Source of the DNA: Amycolatopsis albispora
Lineage (GTDB): Bacteria > Actinomycetota > Actinomycetes > Mycobacteriales > Pseudonocardiaceae
Length of the DNA stretch: 64,000 nucleotides
Assembly (NCBI RefSeq): GCF_003312875.1
Contig: NZ_CP015163.1
Location: forward strand, 5,270,001-5,334,000
Direction of reading: 5' to 3'
Part shown: piece after piece, positions 34,528 through 42,809 of the stretch
How positions within the stretch are numbered: the first letter of the stretch is position 1
Layout: every line of letters starts with the position of its first letter
Notes under the pieces: generated by a model
Told to the model about the DNA's origin: nothing
Database searches by the model: none
The model's input: only the letters and a program-made list of their open reading frames with translations
Position numbers and translations under genes: made by a program

Positions 34528-35778
34528 TCAGGTGATGAGCAGGCCGGTGCCCCAGCCTGTCGCGGGCTCGATCTCAGCGGCGAGGGCAGCTAGGCCGATC
34601 CCGGCAGCACCTTCGAGGAAGCCGGGGCCTTCGGGAACGGCCTGGGCGCAGGCGCGGTGCAGCATCTCGGTGGCCAGCGCGCGGAGTCGGGAAGCGGCCG
34701 GCTCCGGTGTGTCGATGGCGGTGTGAGCGGTGATCCGGGCGAGTCCGGCGTAGCCGTGGCACAGCGAAGCGTCGCTGATCAACGCATCCTGTTCCGGGTC
34801 GGTCACCGCACTGATCACGGCTTCCTCGGCGATCTGGCGGCGATCGGCGTCGTCGAGGGCCAGGGCGGCGAGGTGCAGGGTGCGGGCGATGCCCGCTGTT
34901 CCGTAGCACCAGCTCGGGCGTCGGCTGGCCCCGCTGTGCCGCACGTACATCGGCGTCGAACGCGCCTCGTCTCGGGTGACCATGTAGGGCCACCGGTGCC
35001 CGCTCGGAGTGCTTATGCGCCAGGAGTCCAGCCACGCGCAAATCGTCGCGACGGCCTGGCGCTGCCCGTCCACGGCGATGCCCCGGCGCAGGGCCTGGGC
35101 CAGCAGTGCCAGCGGGCCGCCGATGCCGTGTGCTACGCCGAAGTTGCCGTGGCCTCCGGGGAACTCCTCGTCCGCGTGGCCGGTGGGACCGGTGAGGGTC
35201 CACCACCCCGGCAGGGCCTCTCCTTCGACCATCACCGGTTGGGTGAGCCGCACGAGGGCGCCCAGAACGGCCGGCAGGGCGGTGCCGTCGGGGTCGTGGT
35301 GCAGCAGATGGGCACCGAGACCAGCGAGGCCCCGAATCGTGTCGAACTCGGCCATCTGCGGCAACATCCCGACGACGTCCATGCGCTCGTGGGCCTTGTC
35401 GACGCGGTTGTGGGCGTCGGCGGCGATCTGCCGGGTCAAGGGCGTGAGGGCGGACTGGTACGTGCCGGGACGGACTGTGGCGGCGCCCGCGAGGGCGCGC
35501 GCGACTGCCGGCGCGCCGTAGAACAAGCCGGTGCTCGCTCCGGCGGTGATCGGCTTGCTGGTGACGGCGGTCAGCCAGTCGTGGGCGCGGTCGAACGGCC
35601 GTATCCCGGCGGCTGCCAGCTCGATGTGCAGCAGTGCCACACCGGGAGCGCCGTGGGCGAGGGATTGGTGCCACCACGGCTCGTCCGTGGGCAGGTGGGG
35701 GGCGTCCGGCCGGGCGAGGCGATCGGCGATCCCCGTCGCGTACTCGACCGCGGCATCCGAGGCGAGGTCGGCGTTCAT
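34528..35778 (-). CDS. lanC: LanC-like lanthipeptide cyclase
   Basis: Soluble zinc enzyme of about 416 residues that joins Cys thiols to dehydroamino acids. Seen: HGNFGVAHGIGGPLALLAQA for the general-acid/base His region, WCYGTAGIART with zinc Cys, and LCHGYAGLARI with zinc Cys-His. Length normal. ATG at 35778 overlaps the LanB stop and has GAGGA upstream. Acts on the FxLD precursor encoded upstream. Confidence 0.92.
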   Translation of the reverse strand: MNADLASDAAVEYATGIADRLARPDAPHLPTDEPWWHQSLAHGAPGVALLHIELAAAGIRPFDRAHDWLTAVTSKPITAGASTGLFYGAPAVARALAGAATVRPGTYQSALTPLTRQIAADAHNRVDKAHERMDVVGMLPQMAEFDTIRGLAGLGAHLLHHDPDGTALPAVLGALVRLTQPVMVEGEALPGWWTLTGPTGHADEEFPGGHGNFGVAHGIGGPLALLAQALRRGIAVDGQRQAVATICAWLDSWRISTPSGHRWPYMVTRDEARSTPMYVRHSGASRRPSWCYGTAGIARTLHLAALALDDADRRQIAEEAVISAVTDPEQDALISDASLCHGYAGLARITAHTAIDTPEPAASRLRALATEMLHRACAQAVPEGPGFLEGAAGIGLAALAAEIEPATGWGTGLLIT

Positions 35779-38700
35779 CGCGGTCCTCCGGTGCGGGCGG
35801 CGAAGGTCAGGGCCGCGGTCCGGGCCAGGTAAAGGCACACCGCCTTGTCGTCGGGCTCGATGCCGTAGGCCCGCAGGAAGTGCGTGTGCAGCAACGAGCC
35901 CAAGGCGGCGTCCGGGTCGACGCCCTCGGCCTCAGCCCCGGACAGGTGCGCTCGGTAGGCAGCTACGGTCTGGGCGCGCTCGGCCCATGTCGCGACGACC
36001 GAAGCCGCACCCGGCGTGCTGCGCAAGGCGCGGAAATTCTCGGAGGGGTCGGCGAGGCATTGTGCCTCGGTGAACACCGGCCGGGGCACGACGGTAGGAG
36101 GTTTGGCCGGGACATGGTCGACCAGCCACCGCATCCCGGCCTCGGTCCCTCCCATGAAGGCGACGGCGATGGCGGCGAAGTTCGCCGCGGCCAGAGCATG
36201 GTCGTGCGGTCGCGCGGGCCAGGCGAGCTCGGCAAGCACGGCGCGGGAGTCAGCCGTGAAGAACGCCTCGACGGCTGATAGTGCCGCACCTGAGCCCCAG
36301 CGGCCGGTCTCCGGGTAGGAGGTCGCGAAAGCGATGTCGCGCAGCAGGCCGAGGCGGCGGAGCCGGTCGGCCCAGGCGCTGACCCGGCCGGCCGCCTCGC
36401 CGAACACCACTGGCTCAGTGCTGAGGAGACTGATCCGCAAGCGCAGGTAGTGCTCGTTGCCCTCGCGGAATCGCAGAAACCACCACCGCGGTTGGGCATC
36501 GCCCCACTCCGCCAGCAGTGCGGGCAGGTGCTTGGCGAGCACGGTGTTGTGACGTTGCGGGTCGCCGTAGAGCTTGGCGAACAGCATGGGGGAACCACCC
36601 GGCGACAGCCCGTGCTCACCTGGCCGGACGATCCGCTGGGGCGTCGGGCGCGGTGGCCGCGTCGTGGCCTGCGGCTGACAGCTGGCCATGGGCACGACGA
36701 CGTCGTGAGCACGGCCATCGAGCCATCCGGCGGCGTCCTCAGCGGGTCCTTCCTCCAGCACCGCGTGGGGGTGGGTACCGAGGTGCTCGCGCAGCAGGAC
36801 CCGGTGTGCGTCCTCGACGAGATCGAGCGGCAACCGCCAGTCCCCGTCGACCAGGAACACCGCCTGCGGGAGGCGGCGGCGGGTGCGCCACTCGGCCAGG
36901 GCGCTGTCCCAGGTCGCCCAGCTGGAGGTCCGGTCGGGAAGGTCGGCTGCGGCCAACCGCCACCGGGCCGGGGACAGCACGATGCGGCCGAAGCGCAGCC
37001 GAGGAAGAAACGGCAACGTGGCCGCCGTGCCCCAGTCGAAGTCGGTGACCTCCGCGCAGTGTGCGCGGGTCAGTTCGACCAGGAGGCGGGCCAGCGGCGG
37101 AGTGTGTTTGCGTAGGTTGAGTGCGTGCAAGCCCCACGCTTCGACCCTCGCGCCGAGGGCGGGTGCGGTCAGATACAGGCGGTCGCTGTCGCAACTGACC
37201 GCCAAGTCCGCCGCCGTGAGGACCGCCGTTGACGCGGCGGTGTCGCGGTGTTCGGCGAGGCTGACGATGGTTGGCAGGACCTGGGCGCTGCGGGCGACGT
37301 GTGCGGTGGCGGGGTCCAGAGGCGGGAATGACAACTGGGCCTGGATTACCCCGTCAGACGCGGGCGGGGCGAGCGGCGTGATCAGCATTCGGCGGTCGTG
37401 TTCGTCGAACAGGTGCAGGAAACGGCCGCTGACGACGCCGGCCGATCGCGAGACTGAGGTAACGACGAGCTGGAAGTTGCCCTGCTTCAGGGCTTGCAGG
37501 CTCGGGGAGTCGACACGGGCGCACAACTCGAGGTGCGAGGGCAGCCGCATCGAGTGCACAGGCGCCAGCTCCAGCTCGGCGATCAACCTCTCGCCGAGGA
37601 CGACCTCTTGCTGACCGTCCAACGCGGCGGCCTGGGCCAACGCCAGCAGCCGTTCGTCCCGAGGCGTCTGCTGGGGTCGTGTGACCACTCCGCTGGTGCC
37701 GGGGTAGCCGTCAGGCCAGCCGATCCCGCTGTCGGCAATGACCTCGAGCAGTGGCACCTGTGCGCCGGTGCCGAACCGCTGGTAGAAGCGTCGGTGGAAG
37801 TCCGCCCAGGCTGCCGTACCGCTGGCGCGGGAGGTCAGGCGCGCCAGGACCAGCGCGGCACGTTCCGCTTCGCGGGCGACTGCGCTGGGGAGCACGACGT
37901 CCAGGTCCAGCCGCAGGTCGACCGTGACTGGGCTCCGCCGTGACGGAGCCAGGCGGCTCATGGACGCGGCGGCGTCGGTCCGTAGCCTGCGCCGCGCTTC
38001 CGCTGGGCTGTTCCGATGTCGCCGCAACATGTCGTGGATGTCGTTCAGCGTCATGCACCGCTCGGTGGCAGCCTCGCCGACCGTGGCCAGCTCGCGCACC
38101 AAGTGGCCAAGTGCGTCGGGCTCCGTGCTCGGCGCATGGAGGTTGGTGACGAGCACGCGACGAGCGACCAACGTGGCCAGCAAGCCGGTCACCGTGCTCC
38201 CGGCGGTGCTCGGGAACTCGGCCTGTACCTGCTCGCGCATGTCATCGAAAGGAATCGGTGTCCGCGCAGCTCGCACGGCCGCGCGCACCGGGCCGGTGTA
38301 GCGAAGTTCGACTTCGACTGCGCCGGTGCCTCGATGGTTGACGGTCGGCTGGTACGGAACCACAAGCCGCTCACCGCGCACCATCAACGTGGAGTTCGCG
38401 ACGAGGACCAAGCGCTCCAGGATCTCGGCCTGACCTTCCAACCGTCGGATGACCTCGGCCAGCCACCCGGCGTCGGCCGCAGCGTCCGCGCGATGATCAT
38501 CACCCCAACGCTGAGAGGGATCCGCGTCGAACCGCGCGGCGGTGACCCCGGCGAACAAGCCGTTGGGAGTCGGACGGCCGGTCAACCGTGCCAGGTACCG
38601 CAGAACGGACAGCACCACGCGCCGGGATTCGCGCTCGCTGGCAACCTGAGCGCCACACAGGTTGTGGACGCGGTCAGCAAGGACAGGGCTGGCCAGGCCG

Positions 38701-38888
38701 ATGGCGTCACGGACGGCTTCGACCTCCCACACTTCGCGCAGCCAGTCCACCCACGCGGTGACGGCGTCGGCCCCGGTCGCGGTCAGCGTCGGCCACGGCG
38801 GAAGTTTCAGCTCGCCCTCTGCAACAGCCCGGACCAACAGGCCACCCGCGGCTCGAAAGCCGACGCGGTCGGGCAAGGCCGTGGACAC
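35775..38888 (-). CDS. lanB: LanB lanthipeptide dehydratase (full length)
   Basis: About 1037 residues. Uses glutamyl-tRNA to glutamylate Ser/Thr and then eliminates it. Seen: N-terminal dehydratase domain (SVLRYLARLTGRPTPNGLFA) running to residue ~750, then a C-terminal elimination domain (LFAKLYGDPQRHNTVLAKHL, WWFLRFREGNEHYLRLRI). So the cluster has two elimination domains, this one and that of the fusion protein. GTG at 38888 is chosen: GGAGAGG lies 6 bases upstream. Separated from the precursor by a hairpin that should lower its expression relative to the precursor. Confidence 0.92.
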   Translation of the reverse strand: MSTALPDRVGFRAAGGLLVRAVAEGELKLPPWPTLTATGADAVTAWVDWLREVWEVEAVRDAIGLASPVLADRVHNLCGAQVASERESRRVVLSVLRYLARLTGRPTPNGLFAGVTAARFDADPSQRWGDDHRADAAADAGWLAEVIRRLEGQAEILERLVLVANSTLMVRGERLVVPYQPTVNHRGTGAVEVELRYTGPVRAAVRAARTPIPFDDMREQVQAEFPSTAGSTVTGLLATLVARRVLVTNLHAPSTEPDALGHLVRELATVGEAATERCMTLNDIHDMLRRHRNSPAEARRRLRTDAAASMSRLAPSRRSPVTVDLRLDLDVVLPSAVAREAERAALVLARLTSRASGTAAWADFHRRFYQRFGTGAQVPLLEVIADSGIGWPDGYPGTSGVVTRPQQTPRDERLLALAQAAALDGQQEVVLGERLIAELELAPVHSMRLPSHLELCARVDSPSLQALKQGNFQLVVTSVSRSAGVVSGRFLHLFDEHDRRMLITPLAPPASDGVIQAQLSFPPLDPATAHVARSAQVLPTIVSLAEHRDTAASTAVLTAADLAVSCDSDRLYLTAPALGARVEAWGLHALNLRKHTPPLARLLVELTRAHCAEVTDFDWGTAATLPFLPRLRFGRIVLSPARWRLAAADLPDRTSSWATWDSALAEWRTRRRLPQAVFLVDGDWRLPLDLVEDAHRVLLREHLGTHPHAVLEEGPAEDAAGWLDGRAHDVVVPMASCQPQATTRPPRPTPQRIVRPGEHGLSPGGSPMLFAKLYGDPQRHNTVLAKHLPALLAEWGDAQPRWWFLRFREGNEHYLRLRISLLSTEPVVFGEAAGRVSAWADRLRRLGLLRDIAFATSYPETGRWGSGAALSAVEAFFTADSRAVLAELAWPARPHDHALAAANFAAIAVAFMGGTEAGMRWLVDHVPAKPPTVVPRPVFTEAQCLADPSENFRALRSTPGAASVVATWAERAQTVAAYRAHLSGAEAEGVDPDAALGSLLHTHFLRAYGIEPDDKAVCLYLARTAALTFAARTGGPR

Positions 38889-38918
38889 GGGACACCTCTC
38901 CAAAGCGACGGATGGAAA

Positions 38919-38956
38919 CCGGACGCCCGCCCAAGAAGCCCCTGGCGGGCGTCCGG
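38919..38956 (-). terminator. Attenuator hairpin between precursor and LanB
   Basis: A 13-bp perfect stem: CCGGACGCCCGCC at 38919-38931 pairs with GGCGGGCGTCCGG at 38944-38956 around a 12-base loop. It follows the precursor stop by 13 bp, with no T-run. Such partial terminators let small precursor genes be transcribed in excess of their enzymes. Confidence 0.72.
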
Positions 38957-38969
38957 TCGCTCGTGACAA

Positions 38970-39155
38970 TCAGGCGGCGCTGATGCAGGTCGACTTCTCG
39001 CACGTCGTCCCGCAGCCGTCATCCGTCATGTTGATCAGATGCGCCGGGTCCACCACCTCGACCAGCGTGATGTCGAGGTCGAACTCCGAGCCCATCTCGA
39101 CCTCCGCGGCGGGCGTGGCCACCGTGGTCGGCGACCACTCCATCTGAACCGTCAC
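38970..39155 (-). CDS. lanA: FxLD-family lanthipeptide precursor
   Basis: A 61-residue precursor. Seen: leader with the FxLD motif as FDLD at residues 25-28 (GSEFDLDITLVEVVDP), and a core TDDGCGTTCEKSTCISAA with three Cys (48, 52, 57) and Ser/Thr partners at 50, 51, 55, 56 and 59. Asp46-Gly47 directly before Cys48 is a typical succinimide/isoaspartate site. GTG at 39155 has GGAGG only 4 bases upstream; ATG at 39143 is possible but too far (16). Cleavage site unknown; probably after the VVDP...NM region. Confidence 0.88.
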   Translation of the reverse strand: MTVQMEWSPTTVATPAAEVEMGSEFDLDITLVEVVDPAHLINMTDDGCGTTCEKSTCISAA

Positions 39156-39605
39156 AGATCCTCCTTCGTGGGTTTTACGCTCCGAGTCCCGGCGAGTCGG
39201 CCGTGACTTCGCCCGCCAGGCGGACCAGCCCGGAACTCGACCGAGGTACCGAGCGCTCCCGCCAGCACACCCGCGAGCGGAATTCCATCGAAGTGGAGGG
39301 CAGTCCTACCACCACACACCCCTCGACGGCACGTCCCGGTGAAAGACGCTTCCGGATACTCGGGCTGCGCCGAAGCGGAAGCTCGCCCGGACCGCAGCGA
39401 TATCAGTCAAACCCCTGGTGATCAACGATAGCCAGAGCGCCGACGCGGCGTCGATGAGGCGGCAATGAGGCGTCATCACCTCTGACCTGCATAAACGCCT
39501 TTTCAGAGGCGGTAGTCCGAACGGGTACAGCTCGCCGAGCGGGTGATCAGCCTTGACCCGTAGCTGGCTATCGTGGCAGGTGACCGACGGGGTGAGGTGG
39601 TGTTC
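39156..39605. other. 450-bp divergent spacer between precursor and XRE gene
   Basis: Holds the promoter of the lanthipeptide cluster on one strand and of the XRE regulator on the other, plus the ATGAGGC direct repeat at 39454-39471. No gene with a convincing start seen. Confidence 0.5.
39454..39471 (+). promoter_or_regulatory. Direct-repeat operator ATGAGGC x2 upstream of second XRE gene
   Basis: ATGAGGC at 39454-39460 and 39465-39471, 11 bp apart, as at 19347-19364. Flanking bases are also shared (ATGAGGC-rGCr-ATGAGGCG). Position suits autoregulation and possibly control of the lanthipeptide promoter. Confidence 0.5.
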
Positions 39606-40889
39606 ATGAGTGACCGACGAGATGCCTTCGCCGCGCGGCGTGAGCAGATGGGCTACACCCAGGAGAGCTTCGGCGCGGCGGTGGGCGTGGAGTTCTCCAC
39701 GGTCGGACGCTGGGAACGCGGCACCCTGACCCCGCAGCCGTACCGTCGACCGTGTTTGGCTAAGACCCTCGATGTGAGCCTCGACCAGTTGGATGCGTTG
39801 CTCACGCCGAACCGGCAAGCTTCTACCGTTGCCACTGAACCAGCCGACCCTGCGGAGGCCGACGACATGAACCGTCGTGACCTGCTGCGCTTGTTCAGCA
39901 TGACCGGCGCGTTGCTCGCGCTGCCTGCTGGCGAGACAGTACTCGGCGACGTCGACCGGCTCGCCGCCACAGCTCACGCGGGCACGGTGGACACGGCGGG
40001 AGCAGCGGAGTTCGCCCAGCTCAACTCCCACCTGTGGCGCGTGTACGCACTGTCGCCGACCAAGGCCCAGGTGCTGCCGCTGGTCCGAGCCCAACTCGGT
40101 GTACTCAGCGACTCCTTGCGACGACCGCAGACACCGACCATCCGACAACGGCTCTGCGAGCTGACCGCCGACCTCTTCCAGTTGGCGGGGGAAATCTTCT
40201 TCGACGGCAACCGATACACCGACGCCGCTCACTGCTACACGCTTGCGGCAACAGCGAGCAAGGAGGCCGTCGCTTCCGACCTGTGGGCCTGCGCGTTGAC
40301 CAGGCATGCTTTCGTCGCCGTGTACGAGCGCCGATTCGCGGATGCCGCGCCGATGCTCGACGTGGCCGCCACCATCGCACGTCGAGGCGACCCCAGCCTG
40401 TCGACCCGACACTGGGTCGCCGTGGTGCAGGCCGAGACCTTCGCCGGCCTCGGCGACTTTGACTCCTGCCAACATGCCCTCGACACCGCTGCTGAGGTCC
40501 AGCGCCTACGGGGCCAGGTGCACAACGGCGGCTGGCTCCGGTTTGATGGCTCCCGCTTGGCTGAAGAACGCGGAACCTGCTACGTCACGCTGGGCCGCCA
40601 CGACCTAGCTGAAGCGGCTCTGGTCGACGCCCTGCAGGGCACCTTGACCGCCCGCCGGAAAGCAGGCGTCCTGACCGACCTGGCGATGATCGGCGTGCAC
40701 CGTCGCGACCCGGACCAGGTCGTCACCTACGCCGACACCGTCCTGACTACCGCCCGCCAGACCCGCTCGGGGGTCATCGCACAGAAGCTGCGGGTCCTTC
40801 AGCCACACCTTGCTTCCTTGCTCAACGACCAACAAATCCAGCGACTCGATGCCGAGATCACCAAACTCGTCGGCAACCGCGCCGCGTGA
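39606..40889 (+). CDS. XRE-family regulator with TPR-like helical tail
   Basis: About 427 residues. Seen: Cro/CI HTH at residues 5-65 (AARREQMGYTQESFGAAVGV, VGRWERGTLTPQ), a segment MNRRDLLRLFSMTGALLALP, and paired helical repeats to the end (LAGEIFFDGNRYTDAAHCYT, ETFAGLGDFDSCQHALDTA). Divergent from the lanthipeptide cluster and a candidate regulator of it. ATG at 39606 with GGTGAGG upstream. Its stop overlaps the region of the next start, forming a three-gene operon with 40904 and 41256. Confidence 0.87.
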   Translation: MSDRRDAFAARREQMGYTQESFGAAVGVEFSTVGRWERGTLTPQPYRRPCLAKTLDVSLDQLDALLTPNRQASTVATEPADPAEADDMNRRDLLRLFSMTGALLALPAGETVLGDVDRLAATAHAGTVDTAGAAEFAQLNSHLWRVYALSPTKAQVLPLVRAQLGVLSDSLRRPQTPTIRQRLCELTADLFQLAGEIFFDGNRYTDAAHCYTLAATASKEAVASDLWACALTRHAFVAVYERRFADAAPMLDVAATIARRGDPSLSTRHWVAVVQAETFAGLGDFDSCQHALDTAAEVQRLRGQVHNGGWLRFDGSRLAEERGTCYVTLGRHDLAEAALVDALQGTLTARRKAGVLTDLAMIGVHRRDPDQVVTYADTVLTTARQTRSGVIAQKLRVLQPHLASLLNDQQIQRLDAEITKLVGNRAA

Positions 40890-40903
40890 TGGAGGACGAC
40901 CGA

Positions 40904-41263
40904 ATGCACAACGACCGTGGCCGCGTGTTCCGCGAGGCGTGGATCGCCGGAGTCACCAAGCACTACCCCGGTGAGCCGAAGCCTGGCTACATCACCCCGT
41001 GGGACCAGACCCCCGACTGGGAACGCGACGCCGCGACCGCCGTGTACGACCAGGTCGTCGCCTTCATCAAGGCCACCGACGGCGCCACCACCAAACTGAC
41101 CCCAGACCAGAAAGGCCGCTTTGTGGCGTTGTGCTGGATCGGCCAGATCTTCAAGCACTTCCCCGAGCCGAAGCCGTCGTACGTCGCGGACTGGAACGAT
41201 TTGCCGGACTGGCAGAAGGCGACGGATATCGACATCTTCGAGCGCATCGAACGCGATGCCTGA
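40904..41263 (+). CDS. Small conserved actinobacterial protein with internal repeat
   Basis: About 119 residues. Seen: two related segments, GYITPWDQTPDWERDAATAV and SYVADWNDLPDWQKATDIDI, each with W-x2-(T/L)PDW. No signal peptide. GGAGG at 40891-40895 lies 8 bases before the ATG at 40904. Not assigned a function; small proteins like this recur beside XRE regulators in actinomycetes. Overlaps the next gene by 8 bp. Confidence 0.68.
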   Translation: MHNDRGRVFREAWIAGVTKHYPGEPKPGYITPWDQTPDWERDAATAVYDQVVAFIKATDGATTKLTPDQKGRFVALCWIGQIFKHFPEPKPSYVADWNDLPDWQKATDIDIFERIERDA

Positions 41264-41771
41264 CCAGGCGACGATCGACGCTGCGGCCGTCGATGCTCGC
41301 CTTGCCGAGACCGAGTACGACGACGCTCAGGCGTGGCTACACGCACGTTCGACCGCGTTGGAGCCGCTCGCAGCCGAGGTCTGGGTCACCGACCCGGAGC
41401 ACCGCCACGTGCTGCTCGTGCGGCACCGGGTGCGAGGCTGGGTACCGCCTGGCGGAACCGTCGAGCCAGGCGAGACGCCTCGAGCCGCAGCAGCCCGTGA
41501 ACTCTTGGAGGAGACCGGCCTGCTGGGCGAGCTGCTGTCAGTGCCGGCGGCCGTCGCTGTCCGCTCTTTCCGCGCCGACTGGACGCCAACGCTGAGCCTG
41601 TCCTACGGAGCCGTCATCAACCGCGACGCGCCACTCGGCGGGGAGAAGGGACAGCCGCCGAAGTGGGTCGACCTGGACGAATCGTGGGAGAGCGTGTTCC
41701 CCGAGGATCGCGACCGAATCCGCGCGTATGTGCGCAGGCTCGCGGCAGAGCACGCGGTCGAGGCGCGCTGA
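41256..41771 (+). CDS. NUDIX hydrolase
   Basis: A 171-residue nucleoside-diphosphate-linked hydrolase. Seen: intact NUDIX box GTVEPGETPRAAAARELLEE followed by TGL, with all catalytic Glu present; WVPPGG before it. Substrate not predictable. ATG at 41256 lies inside the end of the previous gene, so it is translationally coupled. Unlike the protein at 17971-18423 this one should be active. Confidence 0.88.
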   Translation: MPDQATIDAAAVDARLAETEYDDAQAWLHARSTALEPLAAEVWVTDPEHRHVLLVRHRVRGWVPPGGTVEPGETPRAAAARELLEETGLLGELLSVPAAVAVRSFRADWTPTLSLSYGAVINRDAPLGGEKGQPPKWVDLDESWESVFPEDRDRIRAYVRRLAAEHAVEAR

Positions 41772-42066
41772 TCCTGTCGGGCGGGGCTTTAGTGTCAACG
41801 GCGGGCGAATCTTGACCCCCTGGCGGCACCTGGGTTAGGCGCCACGCCGGGGTCAGTTTTCACGCGCCGTCGACAGCTTTAGTTGGTGGCGGCCCCTGCG
41901 GACATGCACAGATCGTCCCAAGCACCATCCCGCTCTGGCGTTTTCATGGGCGGTCTGGGTCGCACGTCCGGACGTGAACGTCCGCCGTTTCGTCGTTGAC
42001 ATGGCCGCTGATCAGGTCCGATCAACGCCGGGTAGCGTGGGTGCGCTAGCGAATCTGGGAGTGATT
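41772..42066. other. 295-bp region without intact gene; imperfect hairpin with IS-like motif
   Basis: TGACCCC (41813-41819) pairs with GGGGTCA (41849-41855), with an inner TGGCG/CGCCA pair, giving an imperfect hairpin. The right arm continues as CCGGGGTCAGTTTTCAC (41847-41863), nearly repeated at 62657-62671 beside another truncated gene. It may be an insertion-sequence scar. Confidence 0.4.
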
Positions 42067-42168
42067 ATGGCGATACGACGAGATGCTCTCGCAGCACGGC
42101 GCGAGGCTCTCGGCTTCACCCAGGAAACCCTCGCCCAGGAGCTTGGGGTGGAGCTCTCGACAACCTGA
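42067..42168 (+). pseudogene. Truncated XRE regulator gene
   Basis: A 33-residue frame, MAIRRDALAARREALGFTQE onward to VELSTT, matching the first half of the HTH of the 39606 regulator (AARREQMGYTQESFGAAVGV). It ends where GRWERG is expected. The rest of the gene is absent, so this is a remnant. Confidence 0.7.
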
Positions 42169-42285
42169 CCTCGCCTGCGAGTGGGCCGCTCACCTGGAAG
42201 GGAGGGACGACCGACGAACGTTCAGCGGGGTCGCCGACGGTGCTCATCACGGGCTGCTTCCTGTCGTGCCCGTGACCCTACTTGG

Positions 42286-42693
42286 TCAGGGCGCGCAGGC
42301 GGTGGTGAGCGCGGCGGCCTGATCGGCCCTGGTCTGCAGCCAGGCGGCTGGAGCACTGGTGAGGGTGTCCAGGGTGGCCGTCTGCAGGGTGGCGGCCAGG
42401 TCGGTGATGGCGCGGCCGATGTCGGTGTCGCTGGTGGTCGCGGCCAGGTCGGTGAGCTCGGTGGCGGTGGTGTGCGCCTGGTCCAGTGCGGCCTGCGGTG
42501 CGCTGAGGTCGGGCGGGTTGGCGACCAGTGCCAGCGCGTCGCTACACACCTCGGCGGCGGCGACCGCGCCGGTCACGGTGTCCGCGGCCGAACCGGCGGT
42601 GTCGCCGGCCTGCTGGACAGCGCCGCAGCCGCTGATCGCCGCCACGACGCCCACGCCGAGCAGCACAGAGGTCCATCGAGTCGAGATGCGCAT
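42286..42693 (-). CDS. Small lipoprotein
   Basis: A 135-residue exported lipoprotein. Seen: signal peptide VLLGVGVVAAISGCG with lipobox ISGC, then helical Ala/Thr/Asp-rich repeats without a known domain. ATG at 42693 with AAAGGAA upstream. It lies downstream of TerC, beyond a double hairpin, so it probably has partly separate expression. Function unknown. Confidence 0.75.
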   Translation of the reverse strand: MRISTRWTSVLLGVGVVAAISGCGAVQQAGDTAGSAADTVTGAVAAAEVCSDALALVANPPDLSAPQAALDQAHTTATELTDLAATTSDTDIGRAITDLAATLQTATLDTLTSAPAAWLQTRADQAAALTTACAP

Positions 42694-42731
42694 GAGCGGG
42701 TTCCTTTCCGGATGGGCTGGGTCTGTGGGGT

Positions 42732-42776
42732 GGTGCCGCCCACCGCTGGTGGGGGGAGTGAGCGGTGGGCGGCACC
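42732..42776. terminator. 16-bp perfect hairpin between TerC and the lipoprotein
   Basis: GGTGCCGCCCACCGCT (42732-42747) pairs exactly with AGCGGTGGGCGGCACC (42761-42776) around a 13-base loop. Strong terminator-like element on the minus strand, downstream of TerC; no T-run. Confidence 0.68.
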
Positions 42777-42782
42777 GGGGCG

Positions 42783-42809
42783 GTCGACGCGCGTCAGTCG
42801 CGCGTCGAC
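42783..42809. terminator. 11-bp hairpin spanning the TerC stop codon
   Basis: GTCGACGCGCG pairs with CGCGCGTCGAC around a 5-base loop that contains the stop codon (42794-42796). With the hairpin at 42732-42776 it makes a tandem structure at the end of the riboswitch-controlled terC message. Confidence 0.6.

Larger units (their letters stand above)
31259..39155 (-). other. FxLD lanthipeptide biosynthetic gene cluster
   Basis: Five co-directional genes: precursor, LanB dehydratase, LanC cyclase, elimination-domain/methyltransferase fusion and a helical protein. No exporter, leader protease or immunity gene is seen within the cluster. Junctions overlap or are tight except precursor-LanB, which is separated by a strong hairpin. 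Confidence 0.85.
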
